From contig NZ_CP107996.1 in NCBI RefSeq assembly GCF_036088315.1, forward strand, positions 5,996,001 through 6,060,000: a DNA stretch of 64,000 nt, written 5' to 3'. The stretch comes from Streptomyces sp. NBC_00344. Lineage in GTDB: Bacteria > Actinomycetota > Actinomycetes > Streptomycetales > Streptomycetaceae. Each line of letters starts with the position of its first letter. Within the stretch, counting starts at the first letter, position 1. Positions 61,428 through 64,000 of the stretch are shown piece after piece. Position numbers and translations under genes: made by a program. Under the pieces are notes generated by a model. That model saw nothing but the letters and a program-made list of their open reading frames with translations, searched no databases and was not told the DNA's origin.

Positions 61428-62309
61428 ATGGCGCAAAGCAACCGGACCAGGTCCATGCGGCGAACACTGCGCCGCGAAGTACCGAGCACCGTGGGTCTGC
61501 TGGCCGACGAGCAGGACTTCGCGACGATGCGGCGCTATCGCAGTTTCACTTTCGACGACCACACGTCCTATCTCCAGCAGGTCGAGGGCCTGCTGCGGGA
61601 CCTGACCTCACAAGGGGTGCACGCGACCGTCGCGCTGTTCGACCCGGAGGATTTCGAGGAGTTCTGCGAGTCCGCCGGCCTCGACCCGGACTCCGCGGAC
61701 AGCCGTACACGGTTCACCGCCAAGATCGCCGGCAGCCGGGCGACCGTGACCTACACCGGACAGCCGATCGAAGGCATCGTTCCGCTGCTCATCAACGAGG
61801 CGGTCAGCCAGGCCACTTGGGAGTACGCCACGATGGTGCTCGCCGAGTCGGGCAGCTGCTCGGACTGCGGTGAGGACATCGGCCGTACATCCTTCGACCG
61901 GGCCTCCCGCACGCTCAAGGCGCTGCTGGACCGCGCCGGACCCGGCACCCACCATCTGGTCTGCAGCATCCCCACGGACGTGGATCTGTTGCTGTGCGTG
62001 CTGCACGCGGAGAGCGGGAAGGGCGCCGCCCGGCTCGACCGTGCGGAAGGCGCTGCCTTCGTCACCGTGCTCGCGGCGGGCATCGCCCTGAACAGTCCCG
62101 GCGGCGTGGTCATGCGGACGGCGTCCCCGGCGGGAAAGGAAAGGGTCAGGGGCTGGCGTCTGCAGCGGGGGCGGCTCGCCCCGCTCACCGCCGGCGAAGT
62201 GTTCAGTGCCTACTGCACAGACGCGCAGACCGGTGAACCGGTGTCGCCCGAGCCCGGCGTCGAGTACTGCGCCGGCTTCGACGTCCCCGAGGCGGACACA
62301 CCGCACTGA
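61428..62309 (+). CDS. Conserved hypothetical protein
   Basis: 293 residues, not recognised. It is a soluble, mixed alpha/beta protein with a basic N-terminus (NRTRSMRRTLRREV), an acidic middle (VALFDPEDFEEFCESAGLDPDSADSRTRF) and one CSDC pair near residue 145. Two repeated hydrophobic motifs (HATVALFDPEDF; HHLVCSIPTDVDLLLCVLHAE) suggest a beta-sheet core. GGGGAG is 3 bases from the chosen ATG at 61428, the better of two possible starts. It lies between the MFS gene and ptsI (convergent). Function unknown. Confidence 0.75.
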   Translation: MAQSNRTRSMRRTLRREVPSTVGLLADEQDFATMRRYRSFTFDDHTSYLQQVEGLLRDLTSQGVHATVALFDPEDFEEFCESAGLDPDSADSRTRFTAKIAGSRATVTYTGQPIEGIVPLLINEAVSQATWEYATMVLAESGSCSDCGEDIGRTSFDRASRTLKALLDRAGPGTHHLVCSIPTDVDLLLCVLHAESGKGAARLDRAEGAAFVTVLAAGIALNSPGGVVMRTASPAGKERVRGWRLQRGRLAPLTAGEVFSAYCTDAQTGEPVSPEPGVEYCAGFDVPEADTPH

Positions 62310-62319
62310 AGAAGCGGAA

Positions 62320-62352
62320 GGGGTCTCCCGCCGGATTCCGGCGGGAGACCCC
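62320..62352. terminator. Bidirectional terminator before ptsI
   Basis: Arms 62320-62335 and 62337-62352 are perfect complements over 16 bases, folding as a stem of about 14 bp with a 4-base loop. It separates the convergent hypothetical gene and ptsI. Confidence 0.9.
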
Positions 62353-62392
62353 TGGACACACGCTGGTCAGCGGCTGGTTGCCCCAGTCGCTG

Positions 62393-64000
62393 CTACTCGC
62401 CGGACAGAACCGCCTGAGCGGCGACGCGCGCCTCCTCGGCGGAGTCCGCCGCCCGGGCCGCGGCCGCGGCACGCTCGCACTGCGCCAGCGTGTGCTTCGC
62501 CAGCGTCGTGCGGACATAGGGAATCGATGCCGCACCCATGGAAAGGCTGGTCACACCGAGCCCGGTCAGTACACACGCCAGCAACGGATCGGAGGCCGCC
62601 TCCCCACAGACACCACAGCTCTTGCCCTCAGCCCTGGCGGCCTCGGCGGACAGCGCCACCAGGTCCAGCAGCGCGGGCTGCCACGGGTCCTGGAGCCGGG
62701 ACACCGCGCCGACCTGCCGGTCCGCCGCAAAGGTGTACTGGGCCAGGTCATTGGTGCCGAGCGACAGGAACTCCACTTCCTGCAGGATCGAGCGTGCCCG
62801 CAGCGCGGCGGACGGGATCTCCACCATCGCGCCGAACTTGGCCCGCAGCCCGGCCTCCCGGCACGCGTCGGCAAAAGCCTTGGCGTCGATCCGGTCGGCC
62901 ACCATCGGCGCCATGACCTCGAGATACACCGGCAGCCCTTCGGCCGCCCTGGCCAGCGCGGTCAGCTGCGAGCGCAGTACGTCCGGGTGGTCGAGCAGCG
63001 TACGGAGTCCGCGCACGCCGAGAGCGGGGTTCGGTTCGTCGGCCGGAGTGAGGAAGTCCAGCGGCTTGTCGGCGCCGGCATCCAGCACCCGAACCACCAC
63101 CCGGCCCTCGGGGAAGGCTTCGAGCACCTTGCGGTAGGCGTCGAACTGCTTCTCCTCCGAAGGCGCCTTGGCGGAGTCGTCGAGGAACAGGAACTCGGTT
63201 CGGAACAGCCCGACGCCCTCGGCGCCCGCTTCGAGAGCCGCGGGCACATCGCCGGGGCCGCCGACGTTGGCGAGCAGCGGCACCTTGTGTCCGTCGGACG
63301 TCGCGCCGGGGCCGGTCGAAGCGGACAGTGCCGCCTTGCGTGCGGCAGCCGCGCCCTCGAGGGCGGCACGCCTCTCGGCACTGGGCTCGACGAAGATCTC
63401 GCCGGTGCTGCCGTCCACCGCGACAACCGTGCCCTCGGCCAGTTCACCGGCACCGGGCAGCGCGACCACGGCCGGAACACCCAGGGCCCGGGCCAGGATC
63501 GCGCTGTGACTGGTCGGTCCGCCCTCCTCGGTGACGAAACCGAGAACCAGTGCCGGGTCGAGCAGCGCTGTGTCCGCGGGGGCGAGATCCCGCGCGATCA
63601 GTACATAGGGCTGGTCGCTGTCCGGCACTCCAGGCATCGGAACGCCCAGTAGCCGGGCGACGATACGATTCCGCACGTCGTCCAGGTCAGCGACCCGTCC
63701 GGCCAGATACTCGCCGGCCCCGGCGAGCAGCGCGCGGTAGGAGGCGAACGCGTCGTACACGCCGCGCTCGGCGGAACTGCCGACGGCGATGCGCCGGTCG
63801 ACGTCCGCCATGAGTTCCGGGTCCTGGGCCATCATGGCCTGGGCTTCGAGTACATGCTGTGCCTCGCCACCGGCCAGGTTGCCGCGCGCGATCAGATCGG
63901 CCGCCACAGCCTCCACGGCCTGCCGGGCGCGCCCCTGTTCGCGCTCCGCGTCCTCAGCCGGAATCTGCTTGGCCGGCGGCTCCAGGACCGCCGTGCCCAT
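62393..64000 (-). CDS. ptsI: PTS enzyme I, 5' end cut by the window
   Basis: The visible 535 residues of phosphoenolpyruvate-protein phosphotransferase, the general first enzyme of the sugar phosphotransferase system. The phospho-His is in GGPTSHSAILAR, the PEP-binding domain has GVGLFRTEFLFLDD, VRVLDAGADKPLDF and SLGTNDLAQYTFAADR, and the active-site Cys is in SCGVCGEAASDP. The family protein is about 20 residues longer at the N-terminus, so the Met at 64000 is an internal residue and the true start lies beyond the window. In Streptomyces it works with HPr and Crr, and ptsI is a DasR target. Confidence 0.97.
   Translation of the reverse strand: MGTAVLEPPAKQIPAEDAEREQGRARQAVEAVAADLIARGNLAGGEAQHVLEAQAMMAQDPELMADVDRRIAVGSSAERGVYDAFASYRALLAGAGEYLAGRVADLDDVRNRIVARLLGVPMPGVPDSDQPYVLIARDLAPADTALLDPALVLGFVTEEGGPTSHSAILARALGVPAVVALPGAGELAEGTVVAVDGSTGEIFVEPSAERRAALEGAAAARKAALSASTGPGATSDGHKVPLLANVGGPGDVPAALEAGAEGVGLFRTEFLFLDDSAKAPSEEKQFDAYRKVLEAFPEGRVVVRVLDAGADKPLDFLTPADEPNPALGVRGLRTLLDHPDVLRSQLTALARAAEGLPVYLEVMAPMVADRIDAKAFADACREAGLRAKFGAMVEIPSAALRARSILQEVEFLSLGTNDLAQYTFAADRQVGAVSRLQDPWQPALLDLVALSAEAARAEGKSCGVCGEAASDPLLACVLTGLGVTSLSMGAASIPYVRTTLAKHTLAQCERAAAAARAADSAEEARVAAQAVLSGE

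Noticed and set aside
63998..64000. ATG at the window edge as ptsI start
   Set aside because: PtsI normally has about 20 more N-terminal residues; this Met is internal and the gene continues beyond the window.

Overview
The window is a piece of a Streptomyces chromosome. It has very high GC, strongly GC-biased third codon positions, frequent GTG/TTG starts, GGAGG-type ribosome sites, and marker genes such as rbpA, a conservon, a DasR-type chitinase promoter and an FMN-riboswitch rib operon. From memory, the gene order matches the S. coelicolor core region that runs from the rib/his genes through chiD, ppm1 and rbpA down to ptsI. No rRNA, tRNA, CRISPR array, insertion sequence or prophage was seen, so this is ordinary core chromosome rather than an island.

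Layout. 0-5.6 kb: an NCS2 nucleobase permease divergent from a secreted alginate-lyase-family protein, then a divergent MFS/ROK-regulator pair sharing a palindromic operator. 5.7-11.9 kb: FMN riboswitch and ribD-ribE-ribM-ribBA-ribH, followed by hisE-hisG and a PH-domain membrane protein. 12-16.5 kb: two coupled CNNM/CorC-type proteins and a TPR-AAA+ ATPase. 16.7-23.4 kb: a candidate small RNA, a small kinase, a secreted C39 peptidase, a TetR regulator, a secreted GH18 chitinase with two dre-like boxes, an acyl-CoA dehydrogenase and two unknown small proteins. 23.6-28.3 kb: an Lrp regulator, an amidohydrolase, a long probably non-coding leader, ppm1, fxsA and rbpA with a perfect sigma-R promoter. 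28.6-35 kb: a coupled UMF1 transporter-GDPD-YczE run divergent from a MocR regulator, then a TraB/FtsK-like ATPase with an altered Walker A and a tiny membrane partner. 35-38 kb: ankyrin and HEAT-repeat proteins and a decayed 5-oxoprolinase locus (intact pxpA, pxpB remnant, no pxpC).

38.2-45.5 kb is the most unusual part. It is a three-gene operon whose order and protein shapes match kleisin - KITE - giant SMC-like ATPase (MukF-MukE-MukB / MksF-E-B order). No nuclease gene (JetD/MksG) is present, and the SMC-like protein has Asn where the catalytic Glu should follow Walker B. 46.4-50.5 kb is a four-gene conservon (CvnA-B-C-D). 50.6-56.6 kb: glycerol kinase, a DUF962 protein, a secreted VanX-type dipeptidase, a NUDIX hydrolase, and a GH31 protein that lacks both catalytic Asp residues. 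56.8-64 kb: acetoacetyl-CoA synthetase, a second MocR regulator divergent from an MFS exporter, a conserved hypothetical, and the 5'-truncated ptsI at the window edge.

The best candidates for new biology are the condensin-like operon, the two proteins with missing catalytic residues (GH31 and the TraB-like ATPase), the 25.9-26.3 kb leader RNA and the small transcription unit at 16.7 kb. All function calls are made by reading motifs. No database search was run.
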